A DNA stretch of 64,000 bases from Verrucomicrobium spinosum DSM 4136 = JCM 18804 (GCF_000172155.1 NZ_ABIZ01000001.1:4993105-5057104), one strand, 5' to 3'; numbered from the stretch's first letter, positions 18,491 through 31,766 are shown. Numbers and translations are program-made. The notes: generated by a model not told the origin, from the sequence alone.

Positions 18491-20793
18491 ATCTGATGCT
18501 CCTGAACCATTCCGACTTGGCCGCCCTGAGCCCGCTGCTTGTGACCTTCACCGTGCAGGTCACTCTGCTCTTTCTCGCGAGCGGATTGGCGCTTGGGACA
18601 TTCGGTCAACGATGGTCAGCCTCAAACCGGCATGCGCTGCTGTTGGCTACCGCCTTGCTGGTGCCCCTTCTGATCCCTACATCGATGGCACTTCAGAATC
18701 AGGGCGTGAGTTGGACGATTCTGACGACTGAAGCAGAAGGTGCCACGAAATTGCCCGGCGCATCAGGTTCATGGAAACTGGCCTCGGCCCCCTCTCCGGA
18801 GGAACCCCAAGCCGAGCCTGGCTCTTTTACCCCGACAAGCCCCCCCTCGGGTGGAGCAGGAGACAGTGGACCCGCCCAAGAATGGGACACCACGCACTAC
18901 TTAGTGGCGATCTGGGCGACCGGCCTGTTGGCAGGTGCTGCCTGGCTCATGCTAGGATTGTTGCAACTCGCGGGAGTGGCCCGTATGAGTCATCAGGCGA
19001 GCAGCCATCTGCAGGCTGCCCTGGATCGGCAACTCGCTCACTGGGCATGGGCACCTGGCTTCCAGGTAAAACTGCTGCGCGGCCGCCCCGGCGAGATCCC
19101 GATGACTTGGGGTGTCTTCCAGCACGTCATCACCCTGCCTCCGGAAGCGGACGGATGGCCCGCCTACGCTCTTCGCACTGTGCTTCGCCATGAACTCGGC
19201 CATGTGGCCAGGCGCGATTTCCTATGGCTCACTTGCGCACGGGTTTGCCTTCTGGCCTGCTGGTTCCATCCCCTGGCATGGTGGTTGTTGAAAGAACTCG
19301 CCCGAAGCGCTGAGCATGCCAGCGATGATCTGGCCACGGCATCGATTTCGGGGAGGGCTGCCTATGCCCGGAATCTTGTGCAAGTGGTGTCTCGCTGCCA
19401 TACGCCCGGCCGATTTGGGTTGACCTCCCCTTTCCGCCTGGCACTCGCCATGGCGCGCTCGTCCGCACTGCGACGTCGGGTGGAAGCCCTGATGGAGCAC
19501 CAGCGTGATCGCGCACCGTACCGCCGGGCACTTTTGAAATGGCAGGCCCCTGCATGCGCCCTCCTGGTTTTGGCACTGGGCAGCTTCACCGCGTGCAAGC
19601 AAGAGAATCGCGTGGAGACGGTGGAACCACCCGTTCCAGCCGCAGGCCTCGCCGGCAGCACAGACGATGGCGTGGATGCAAGTCCTGCCAGGAAGCCCGA
19701 CGAGACCCGCATTTATCGTCTGTCGGAAGAGTTGCGGAGGTTGTTGCTCATTGGTGCTTCGAGAGACAATACCGCGGGCGTCGATCCCTTCGCGAGCCCA
19801 CCCTCCCCTGTCCCTACCACGACGGTTCATGCGAAAACTTTGGAGAGGTATGCCACCGCAGCTCGTCTCCACTTGATCAACCACGGACACGTTTCCCACC
19901 GCGCGGATCATCCTCCGCAAGTCATCATGCCAGACATCCGCACGTTGATCGTGACGGCGGACGAACCAACGCACAACGCGATCGCCACTTACTTCGCCCA
20001 GCGCGACTCGGACCAACAGGTGTTGATTCGCAGCTTCATCCTCGAGGTTGAGCAAGGCTGGCTGCCCTGGAGCGACTACGGTCTGCAAGAACCGTCCAAA
20101 GATGGACTGCAGGTTCAGGGCATTCTGAGCAAGGAGCAGGGGCAGAAGTTGCTGACACACGTCCAGTCCGACAAGAGTGTCCAAAGCCTCACGGCCGCCC
20201 CCTCGGTAGCGACGCGTTCAGGCCAGCGCACGCATGTGGACATGGTGAGGGAGTTCATTTATCCCACCGAGTTCGACCCGCCGCAACTGGCGCAACCACC
20301 CACCACCAAGGACGGCAAGCCCATCCCAGGTCTCGGCAACCTGCCCATCTTCCCCACCACGCCCACCGCATTTGAAATGCGCCCCGTGGGACTGAGGATG
20401 GAATTTGACCCTGTCGTTCAGCCCGGCAACGTCCACCGCATCGAACTCTATTGGGAGATTACTGACTTCCTTGGGTTCATGAATTACGGCAACCCGATCA
20501 AGGCCCAGGTCAAAGATCAAAACGGCAAGGAGAAGGAATTGCTGATCTCCGAGAACAAGATTCAGCAGCCGATCTTTGAAACTCTGAAACTCACCACAAG
20601 TTTCTCCGCTCGTGATGGAGAGTATGTGGTGATCGGTGGCATCAGACCCCAGCGCCGCGCTCCGACCCCTGTGGACTCAAGCGCTGTGTTCACCCCGGCC
20701 ATGCCAAAACCGAAATCCGCCGACCCATCCAAGCCATCGATGTACATCCTGATTCTACAGCCCACCGTGGTGACGAACGCTGCGACAAAATAG
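18487..20793 (+). CDS. BlaR1-like M56 metallopeptidase fused to a secretin-like C-terminal region
   Basis: This is a 768-residue membrane protein. Residues 1-340 are an M56 domain with hydrophobic helices near 20-40, 50-70 and 140-160. The zinc motif HELGH is at 235-239 (VLRHELGHVARRD), followed by FHPLAWWLLKELARSAEHASDD. A further membrane helix ends in GSFTACKQ near 365. In place of a penicillin-binding sensor, the C-terminal half (about 465-765) resembles a secretin core: VIMPDIRTLIVTADEPTHNAIATYF, then SLTAAPSVATRSGQR, then REFIYPTEFDPP, GLRMEFDPVV and ARDGEYVVIGGIRPQ. Coupled to the BlaI gene, it is probably an envelope-stress protease-sensor. The fusion reading is from motif resemblance only. 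Confidence 0.8.
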   Translation: MNLMLLNHSDLAALSPLLVTFTVQVTLLFLASGLALGTFGQRWSASNRHALLLATALLVPLLIPTSMALQNQGVSWTILTTEAEGATKLPGASGSWKLASAPSPEEPQAEPGSFTPTSPPSGGAGDSGPAQEWDTTHYLVAIWATGLLAGAAWLMLGLLQLAGVARMSHQASSHLQAALDRQLAHWAWAPGFQVKLLRGRPGEIPMTWGVFQHVITLPPEADGWPAYALRTVLRHELGHVARRDFLWLTCARVCLLACWFHPLAWWLLKELARSAEHASDDLATASISGRAAYARNLVQVVSRCHTPGRFGLTSPFRLALAMARSSALRRRVEALMEHQRDRAPYRRALLKWQAPACALLVLALGSFTACKQENRVETVEPPVPAAGLAGSTDDGVDASPARKPDETRIYRLSEELRRLLLIGASRDNTAGVDPFASPPSPVPTTTVHAKTLERYATAARLHLINHGHVSHRADHPPQVIMPDIRTLIVTADEPTHNAIATYFAQRDSDQQVLIRSFILEVEQGWLPWSDYGLQEPSKDGLQVQGILSKEQGQKLLTHVQSDKSVQSLTAAPSVATRSGQRTHVDMVREFIYPTEFDPPQLAQPPTTKDGKPIPGLGNLPIFPTTPTAFEMRPVGLRMEFDPVVQPGNVHRIELYWEITDFLGFMNYGNPIKAQVKDQNGKEKELLISENKIQQPIFETLKLTTSFSARDGEYVVIGGIRPQRRAPTPVDSSAVFTPAMPKPKSADPSKPSMYILILQPTVVTNAATK

Positions 20794-22706
20794 TGAGGCA
20801 GGGCACAATGAGGCTGAGAGGTGGCCTGCCGACCAAGCGGTAGCACTGCTCGTGGTGCATGCCCCCTCTCCCTTGCTCCCACTCCAGGGTGCGAGGCACT
20901 CACAAGCACTACCAAAGCGGCGGCTCCTGCATGCACTCGTAGGGTGGTTTGCTTCTCTGAAGAGCCTGCCATTTCGAAAGCCACTCAGATTTCCCAACAT
21001 CACAACACCCCCAACGTCTGGAGACGAAGTCGCTGTGGAGTGCGGCGTGAAGCGCCGCTTTCGCGCCCCTCGTAATCATCTCCCAACAGATGACTGGCAG
21101 CAGCGGCACTGGCCCGCTCAGTTTCGCGCCAGCGTCTTGAAGGTCGGTGGCTCGACACCGCTTTCGCCAGCAGGTTACGCGGACAACGAGCGTAGTGGGT
21201 GGCCTGGTGATGATGCGGTCAACCGTGAGCAGTACGCGCCCCCACTCCCCTGCTCTCACCTCACGGTACGAGGAACTCACAAGCGCCACCAAAGCGGCGA
21301 TTCTCGCGCGCATTCCCAAAGATGCTTCGCATCCAGGTGCTGGAAGCCTTGGGTTCTTTTGAAAGCTCCCACGGCTTTCGACATTGAATGTCCAGCATCT
21401 TGGCCACGCATTCCAGCCTGCCCGGACATTCATCTGTCGCGACGCCCCCCACTTTTCAACCACCCCAAAACAGCGGTGTAGTTGTCGACGTAAGGAGGCA
21501 CTAACTGAAGCGTCTGCGGCATGATTCTCGCCTTCGAACACCAACCACCCAGTGCTCCGCCCCCAACCGGCCGAGCGGACACCTTGGACCCTTGCCCCTT
21601 TCCCAGCCACATCACCAAAGACCGTGAAATTTGTGCCAGCCAAGGAACCTGGGGTGGTGAAGCATAGACTGACAGGCTTCAGATGGCCTGTGCCCAGGAA
21701 GCTCGGGGAGCGCACGCATCCTGCGTGCTGTTTGCGGCATCTTGCCGCGAACGTCAGTCAGCGCATGACATCAGGTCCGACTGACGTGGGTGTTTTGATG
21801 GCGATGGGAAGAAAGCAGATGCTATCGGCCTTCCCACCTGATCGTCCTCTGCGGGGGGACCCAACGTTGACTCGTCCCGCCTTGCGGGACTCGTCCAACC
21901 ACTGGGCTGTGCTACAAATCCCCTTCGGGGATTGGGGATTAACTGACGGACTGAGCAGGAGTTGGTTTCTTGGTAGCCCCCAATGCGCGAGGTGGGTCGA
22001 TCCTCCTCACGTCGGCAACTGCATCGGCATTGGAAGCTGGCAGGCAGAAGGCACATCCCAGACCTCTTGTTTGCTGAGGCAGCCTGAAGAGCTTGTCCGC
22101 CGCAAAGGCTTGAACAACCGTCCCGGTGCTTGTTCCCGCGTCCGCCAATGTCCCCAAGAGCCGGGACGGCTCTTCCACCTTGTACAAGGCATCCGCCCAG
22201 ATCTCCAAACTGCACAACACCCCCAATACCTGGCGACGAAGTCGCTGTGGAGGGCGTGCGGGAACCGCCGCTTTTGCGGCCCTGGTGATCATCTCCCATC
22301 AGACGACTCCAACAGCGGCATCGGCCATCCCAACCTCGCGGCAGCGTCTTGGAGTGCTGGTGGCTCGACACCGCTTTCGCCGGCGGATGACAGGGACAAC
22401 GAGGGTCATGGGCAGCCTGCTGATGATGCGGCCAAGCGGGAGCCGTTACGGGCACGCTGCTCCCCTGCTCCCATTCTCTGGTACGAGGAACTCACCAGAG
22501 CCGCCAAAGCGGCGGTTCCCGCACGCACTCCCAAAGATGCTTCGCATCCAGATGTTGTGGGTCCGGTAGTAGCTTGAGGATCAAACAGCCTCCGATGTCA
22601 CCCACTCCAGCGCTCTCGCCCCACCCCTGACCTCAGGTCTGATGTCTGGCGTCTGGCAGTCTGATGTCTGCGTCCTCTCCCGCTTCGCGGGTCGCAGTAC
22701 ACAGAC
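20794..22706. repeat. Non-coding repeat-rich spacer between M56 gene and rRNA operon
   Basis: About 1.9 kb without a credible gene. A degenerate unit of about 350-380 bp occurs at about 20988-21345 and again at about 22200-22555 in the same orientation, with shared blocks such as acaacaccccca, ggtggctcgacaccgcttt and cggtacgaggaactcac. A third partial copy lies at about 20805-20945. Open frames across it are translations of the repeat and change frame between copies. Small hairpins with 3-base loops are frequent (for example 21321-21333, 21874-21890, 21917-21933, 22233-22245, 22536-22548). Confidence 0.75.
22633..22672. repeat. Degenerate heptamer tandem repeat (gtctg-type)
   Basis: A run of about five 7-base units of the type tctggcg / tctggca, beginning caggtctgatgtctgg. 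It is nearly identical to the prophage copy at 54356-54391 over about 36 bases. Confidence 0.7.
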
Positions 22707-22745
22707 AAAAAAAGTCCCCGCCCTCTGGGTCGCAGAAGGCGGGGA
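22707..22745 (-). terminator. Rho-independent terminator of the rRNA operon
   Basis: On the minus strand, tccccgcc and ggcgggga pair around a 15-base loop, and the stem is followed by one C and seven T residues. It lies directly after 5S rRNA. Confidence 0.88.
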
Positions 22746-22750
22746 TTAAC

Positions 22751-22865
22751 TCTGGCAACGATCTACTTTCACATGGCCTGTCGCCATACTATCATCGACG
22801 CTGAGGTGTTTCACTTCCGTGTTCGGGATGGGAACGGGTGGGGCCACCTCGCTGTGGTCACCAGA
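22751..22865 (-). rRNA. rrf: 5S ribosomal RNA
   Basis: On the minus strand the sequence reads from CTGGTGACCACAGCG through the conserved CCCGTTCCCATCCCGAACACG to CGTTGCCAG. The ends pair with each other. The boundaries are estimated from the terminal helix and may be off by a few bases. Confidence 0.92.
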
Positions 22866-22974
22866 CTTCTGTTTCGGTTGAGAGCTTCAAGCTCCAGGTG
22901 AAACAGCCTGTCTGAAGACTTCAGCGCTTCAGCGGTTGCAGTTATAGGTTGGGCTGGCGGCCCTGCCGGAGCAG

Positions 22975-23024
22975 GGTTCCCTGAAAACTGAACAAGGACA
23001 AATTAAGAGTGGTTGAAAAAGAAT
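22975..23024 (-). other. 3' strand of the 23S precursor processing stem
   Basis: This segment downstream of 23S is complementary to 25921-25963 upstream of it; both contain ggttc, tgaaaactg and attaagag when read on facing strands. The pair would loop out the 23S precursor for RNase III-type cleavage. Confidence 0.7.
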
Positions 23025-23029
23025 CAAAC

Positions 23030-25876
<2,847 letters not shown>

Positions 25877-25920
25877 GCCTGTAGCCGCTGGCTTGCGCCA
25901 GCTTCAAATAAAAATTTATC

Positions 25921-25963
25921 TCTTTTTCGCTCTTAATCTGTCTTGTCCAGTTTTCAAAGAACC
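25921..25963 (-). other. 5' strand of the 23S processing stem with boxA-like sequence
   Basis: It is complementary to the region downstream of 23S (22975-23024). On the minus strand it reads GGTTCTTTGAAAACTGG, which also resembles a boxA antitermination element (TGCTCTTTGAA). Confidence 0.65.
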
Positions 25964-26013
25964 TCTCCGGTCCAGTGGCATTAATCAATTCTACACACCC
26001 ATTGGTCACCAGA

Positions 26014-26090
26014 TGGTGGGCCTGAATGGACTCGAACCATTGACCCCCGCCTTATCAAGGCGGTGCTCTAACCAACTGAGCTACAGGCCC
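26014..26090 (-). tRNA. ileT: tRNA-Ile (GAT)
   Basis: This is a 77-nt cloverleaf with encoded CCA. The acceptor is GGGCCTG/CAGGCCC, the D arm GCTC...GAGC, the anticodon arm CCGCC-TTGATAA-GGCGG (anticodon GAT) and the T loop TTCGAGT. It sits in the 16S-23S spacer, second after tRNA-Ala. Confidence 0.97.
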
Positions 26091-26134
26091 GGTTTTCACC
26101 GGTCCCCTGCTTTAAAAGCACTCAGCAAGTCACA

Positions 26135-26210
26135 TGGTGGAGGCATGGGGACTCGAACCCCAGACATCCAGCTTGCAAAGCTGGCGCTCTACCAGCTGAG
26201 CTATACCCCC
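26135..26210 (-). tRNA. alaT: tRNA-Ala (TGC)
   Basis: This is a 76-nt cloverleaf with encoded CCA. The anticodon arm CCAGC-TTTGCAA-GCTGG gives anticodon TGC. The acceptor stem GGGGGTA/TGCCTCC contains the G3-U70 pair that marks alanine tRNAs. It lies closest to 16S, before tRNA-Ile. Confidence 0.97.
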
Positions 26211-26232
26211 TTTGGTGATGCGTGTGTATTGT

Positions 26233-26266
26233 CCCAAGCAAAAGCTAAGTCGTGCACTACACGTGA
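26233..26266 (-). other. 3' strand of the 16S precursor processing stem
   Basis: It is complementary over about 34 bases to the 16S leader at 28006-28043, with a few mismatches; the shared core is aaagctaagt. The two would pair around 16S in the primary transcript. Confidence 0.72.
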
Positions 26267-26375
26267 GGTAACTCACGCAAATATTTGAGCCTTTTAGCAG
26301 ACCAGGTGTTCCGGCGAACCGGGCACTCTGGTCTCGACCTATCCAGTAAGCCGTGAGGGCTCCTGGAATACTCCA

Positions 26376-27918
<1,543 letters not shown>

Positions 27919-28005
27919 TTGTCCATCCATCTCTGAATGAACGGTCCAATGCAAAGCATTGAACTAAATTGACTGGTTGTTTGTTATGACAACCACGCGC
28001 TGTTT

Positions 28006-28043
28006 CTCACACACGCGTAGTACACAACTTAGCTTTTTCTTGG
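28006..28043 (-). other. 5' strand of the 16S precursor processing stem
   Basis: This leader segment pairs with 26233-26266 on the far side of 16S. It lies between the promoter and the mature 5' end. Confidence 0.7.
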
Positions 28044-28181
28044 TTCAAACTAAACCCCAACCCTTGCGGGCCGTTTAGTCTGATTAATGCTGCCAAAGAT
28101 CGTATTCTGATTCTCGAAGAATGCCGCAGTTGCCCGCGTCGCTCTTTTTGTCTCAGCCGCTCGTTTTCGGTGCGGGTGTTG

Positions 28182-28209
28182 ATACTACCCCACATCCTCT
28201 TTCCGTCAA
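28182..28209 (-). promoter_or_regulatory. rRNA operon promoter with UP-like element
   Basis: On the minus strand TTGACG (28204-28209) and TAGTAT (28182-28187) are separated by 16 bases. Directly upstream at about 28219-28239 lies an A/T-rich block with runs of A on the minus strand, as in UP elements of rRNA promoters. The predicted leader is about 257 nt. Confidence 0.7.
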
Positions 28210-28218
28210 CAAGTTGAG

Positions 28219-29118
28219 GCTCTTTTTTTGAAGATTTTTGCGGAGTTTCCGATCGCCTCAGCCTCTACGTAGGCATTTTCTCGATCAAACTCCCCATTCG
28301 ATTGCAAAATTTGGGCCAGTTGCCTGATCGTAAGGAAGATCCAAATGCTGGGAACAGCCTCAGTTCGGGTGGAAATCACCCTTCTTGGGACCCACTTTAC
28401 CCGCTTGAAGACGGTTTGAGGCGATCGAGGCGGCGACCCGTTGCCATTTCGCCTCCCGAAGTCCCAAACCGAGGCTCAACGGGCGGCGTAGTTTCCTAAT
28501 CCGGGAGTTGAGCCCTCTGGGAGGGCAACACCCGGCCGATTGAGAATCCGCCACTCACCTGAGCTCCTCCCTACCTCATCGGGAAGTTGGCTTGTCGACT
28601 TTGACGATCTGATGGTGTCCCAGCCCGGTTTGCCCGATGCCGGAGGCATCAAAGCCATTAGCCGTATGGTTGAAGGAGCGTAGCGACTGATACCTCCGGA
28701 ACATCAGATTCCGTATTGCATCCCGGAGCGGATGCCAGCGACGTCGCCTCCGGCATCTCAACTTCCCTGGAACACTGTTCCCATTTTAATCGGTTATTGA
28801 CGCTGTAGAGGAGAATGAGGCGGGATCTCGCTTCCAGGCTGGTTCCCGGAGTGGCTGGGACGTTCAGTGGGAAAGGCGACACATTTCCGCCGCCAATTGC
28901 CGATCTCTTCCACCCGCCCCCCCACAAAGTTAACCCAAAATTTTGCAACACTCGCAACAACTGCAACACACCTCCCCACTGCGGAAGCGCCTCTGCCGTA
29001 CTGAAGCCCTGAAAAAGTTGGAGTTTTCTTCGATCAGGAGAACCCCGGCTGAAACAGTGCCCCTAACCCCTCGTTTTTATCAACGCAGATTAAAGATTCC
29101 AATCGAAAGAAAAGAGTA
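28219..29118. other. Long spacer upstream of the rRNA operon
   Basis: About 900 bases beyond the rRNA promoter with no credible gene. It contains 3-base-loop palindromes, for example gccctc-tgg-gagggc near 28518 and gatgcc-gga-ggcatc near 28636, and a related imperfect gatgcc...ggcatc pairing near 28730-28760. The segments at about 28360-28500 and 28590-28770 look like dispersed-repeat DNA, but no second copy of them lies in this window. Confidence 0.5.
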
Positions 29119-29148
29119 TTGACACGTTTCCGCATCCCTTCTTAGGCT
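29119..29148 (+). promoter_or_regulatory. Promoter of the ABM-like gene
   Basis: TTGACA at 29119-29124 and TAGGCT at 29143-29148 with an 18-base spacer, 47 bases before the start codon. Confidence 0.55.
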
Positions 29149-29194
29149 CATGGAAACGGCCGTCCGTTACAAAAAACAATAAGGGGGAACAACC

Positions 29195-29503
29195 ATGCAT
29201 GTGACCATCCGCCGCTATAGCATCCACCCGGGATCAACCCAGAAATTGATCGATCTGATCAATGAGGAGTTTCTTCCCACGATCAGCCAGGCCCCGAAGT
29301 TCATCGCCTACTACGCGGTGGATGAGGGGGACGGAGACATCAGTGCCGTGAGCCTCTTCGAGGACGAGCAGAGCGCAATTGCCTCGAACCATCTTGCCGC
29401 CACCTGGGTGATGAAGAATGTGGCCGCCCTGATCTCCCAGCCGCCAAAAATCATTTCTGGTGAGGTGGTGGCGATGGCGGAGTCTGGGATGACTATTTCT
29501 TAG
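29195..29503 (+). CDS. Small ABM-like (dimeric alpha/beta barrel) protein
   Basis: This is a 102-residue protein. MHVTIRRYSIHPGSTQKLIDLINEEFLP, AYYAVDEGDGDISAVSLFEDEQSAIASN and the spacing of strands fit the antibiotic-biosynthesis-monooxygenase fold, a small ferredoxin-like domain that dimerises. Such proteins can be heme-degrading or quinone monooxygenases or have no known activity; no diagnostic residues decide here. A strong GGGGG ribosome site lies 8 bases before ATG 29195 and a sigma-70-like promoter precedes it. The 3' end overlaps the convergent cyclase gene by 11 bases. Confidence 0.75.
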   Translation: MHVTIRRYSIHPGSTQKLIDLINEEFLPTISQAPKFIAYYAVDEGDGDISAVSLFEDEQSAIASNHLAATWVMKNVAALISQPPKIISGEVVAMAESGMTIS

Positions 29504-31766
29504 TCATCTCGTACACGCCGGTCCAGTTCTCCGGCGGGTTCTTGATCAGGTGTTCGCAGCGTTCTTGATACACATGAGTGAGGGTGTCCCCCAACCCCTC
29601 GTCTGCAGCCTGGTTGAAGCGCCCCAATGCCTCGGTGAAGCGGCCGTCACGGTACGCTTTGACACCGTCCTCAAACGTCTCCAGCCCCGGCGGACGTTGC
29701 GTTCCATTCTCACCCAGCACGGCGAAAACCGCTGTCGGAACCTTTTTCCCTTTAACCTGCACGAGATCGGCAGACCGGAGCAGAAATGCGTCTCCCAGCT
29801 TCGAGCGCACCGCCTCGCTGACCACCAGATCCACTCCGTACTCCTTGGTCACCCCCTCCAGACGTGAGGCCAGATTGACCCCGTCACCAATGACGGTAAG
29901 GTCCATTTTTTCATGCGGGGAGTCACATCCGATGTTGCCCGCCACGACTTCAGCCTGGTGAATCCCAATTCCGATCTGGAAGGACGCAATCCCGCGTTCC
30001 TTCCATTCGTTGTTCAGCTTTGCAAGAGACGCCCGCATCGTCAGCGCGGCACGCACTGCATTCACCGCATTGGCTTCGTCCCCGTCCGAGCGGACCGTGC
30101 CCCAGAGCGCCATCACGGCATCACCGATGAATTTGTCCACGATCCCGCGATTCTGCATCACCGCCGCCACCATTTGATTCAGGTACTCGTTGAGCTGCCT
30201 GACCATGTCTGCAGCTTCCATCGACTCAGACATCGAAGTAAACCCGCGCACATCTGAAAACAACACTGCCACCACCTTCTTTTGCCCTTTGAGGGTGGTG
30301 TAAATGCCGTCCCGGTCTCTCATCATCTCCTGTACAAGTTCGGGCGAAGTGTACCTGGCAAGGAAGCGCGATAGTTTACGAGTCTCACGCATCTTCAGGT
30401 AATAGTCGGTGGCTAACCCGGTAAGGCCACAGAGATTGAGCGCCAGGCCAAACGGTATCGGCGAGACTTCTGTACTCAGGTGGTCGAATGCCCACGCACC
30501 TCCGTAATACATACCCACGGTGGCTGCGATCAGCCCCGTCAGGATGATAAAAGGCTGCCGGACCCCCACGATCAGCCCCCAAGCCCCCACGACGCCTGCG
30601 CCCAAGGATGCCAACACCCACCACCAGGGGCCAGGTCTGAGAAACTCTCCAGCGAGCAGCGCCGTCAGGACGTGCGCATGCAAATTCACCCCAGGCATGT
30701 CCCCGAAGGGCGTACGCTGGAAGTCCTGCAACTGGGACGCGACCCCCCCCACCATCACCACCTTGTTGTTGAAGACCGCCCCCCCTGAGAAATTGTCCTT
30801 CCAGAATGAATCAACGAACACTTCATGCAGGGACATCGCCTGGTAGGCATCTTCGCCGGTGAACCGGAAGGCCACCGGATTGGGAACCCCGTCAGTACTG
30901 CCCGGCCGCACGCCTTCTGCCAATACCCTTGTGACGTGCGGAAGTGGCCGCTCCGTCGGATCCGGCAAGCCCGCTTCCCCCAAGAGGAGACGCTCGGCCA
31001 CATCTGACGTGATGGTGGGATAGAGCGTGCGCACGACGTCATCGCCGAAGGTGAAGAAGTTCAAGCAACCGACCTGATGCTTTGCCATCCCGTCAGGACC
31101 GATAACCTCGTCCACCGGAGCACTCAGCCGCAACTGGGTTGTCAGGCCCTTGATCAAGTCATATTTGGCCCCCAAGACGAGCCTGCCGGAGTATTTCTCC
31201 ACGGCCTCACGCAAAAGTTGATCATCCTCCGGATTGGAGTCCTTTCCGATGAAGGCGAGGTCCAGGAATACCATCTTCGCGCCCGCCCCAAAAAGACGAT
31301 CTGCCAGGTTTGCCCAAACCCGCCTCGGATAGGGGTACCGCTGTTTCATGTGTTGCAAAGTTTGCGACACTTCGAGGTCTTCTGGCCATAAAGAGTCCAG
31401 CTTGATGCTGGCGTCATCGATCCCCAGTATGACAATGTCCTCACGAACGAGAGTTTTTCGCCCCTTGATCTGATAGTGATCCAGAACGAACCGGTCGCGT
31501 GCATCCAACGCAACTCGACTCCAGGAAATACTGTAGGCCGCCGCCAGAACTCCCGCCACACCGAGCATGAGCGACAAGACCAACCACTGGCTCGAGGTTA
31601 CCGAGGTGAAAGTATGACTGCTCTGGGGACGTTCTTCAGGCACAGGCGGAGGTGGAGCAACTGGGGTGGAAACTCGCAGAAAGCGTTCCATTCCATGCTG
31701 GACAACGCCAAAAGATTTTCCTAGTCTTGTCATACTGGCACACTTTGCGCGAGTCCCAATTTTCAT
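29493..31766 (-). CDS. CHASE2-domain adenylate/guanylate cyclase
   Basis: This 757-residue membrane receptor probably makes cAMP or cGMP from an extracytoplasmic signal. One N-terminal helix (about 60-78) leads into a CHASE2 sensor (about 85-400, ending at the PFGDMPGVNLHAHVLTALLAG motif). Three closely spaced helices follow (about 405-475), then a class III cyclase domain from residue 494: LFSDVRGFTS and DKFIGDAVMALWG hold the two metal Asp residues, and VIGDGVNLASRLE is also present. A short TPR-like tail ends the protein. The start at 31766 has no good ribosome site; a strong GGAGG lies 25 bases upstream in front of a seven-codon frame that ends in TAA-ATG. The gene is divergent from the barrel gene at 31801. 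Confidence 0.88.
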   Translation of the reverse strand: MKIGTRAKCASMTRLGKSFGVVQHGMERFLRVSTPVAPPPPVPEERPQSSHTFTSVTSSQWLVLSLMLGVAGVLAAAYSISWSRVALDARDRFVLDHYQIKGRKTLVREDIVILGIDDASIKLDSLWPEDLEVSQTLQHMKQRYPYPRRVWANLADRLFGAGAKMVFLDLAFIGKDSNPEDDQLLREAVEKYSGRLVLGAKYDLIKGLTTQLRLSAPVDEVIGPDGMAKHQVGCLNFFTFGDDVVRTLYPTITSDVAERLLLGEAGLPDPTERPLPHVTRVLAEGVRPGSTDGVPNPVAFRFTGEDAYQAMSLHEVFVDSFWKDNFSGGAVFNNKVVMVGGVASQLQDFQRTPFGDMPGVNLHAHVLTALLAGEFLRPGPWWWVLASLGAGVVGAWGLIVGVRQPFIILTGLIAATVGMYYGGAWAFDHLSTEVSPIPFGLALNLCGLTGLATDYYLKMRETRKLSRFLARYTSPELVQEMMRDRDGIYTTLKGQKKVVAVLFSDVRGFTSMSESMEAADMVRQLNEYLNQMVAAVMQNRGIVDKFIGDAVMALWGTVRSDGDEANAVNAVRAALTMRASLAKLNNEWKERGIASFQIGIGIHQAEVVAGNIGCDSPHEKMDLTVIGDGVNLASRLEGVTKEYGVDLVVSEAVRSKLGDAFLLRSADLVQVKGKKVPTAVFAVLGENGTQRPPGLETFEDGVKAYRDGRFTEALGRFNQAADEGLGDTLTHVYQERCEHLIKNPPENWTGVYEMTKK

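Noticed and set aside
20852-22577. Open frames of up to 341 codons in the spacer after the M56 gene
   Set aside because: They translate diverged copies of one DNA repeat in different frames, with Pro/Arg-rich low-information sequence and no ribosome sites.
25900-26240. tRNA genes considered as the attachment site of the prophage
   Set aside because: They are inside the rRNA operon, 13 kb from the integrase; no duplicated tRNA end was seen near 39.2 kb.
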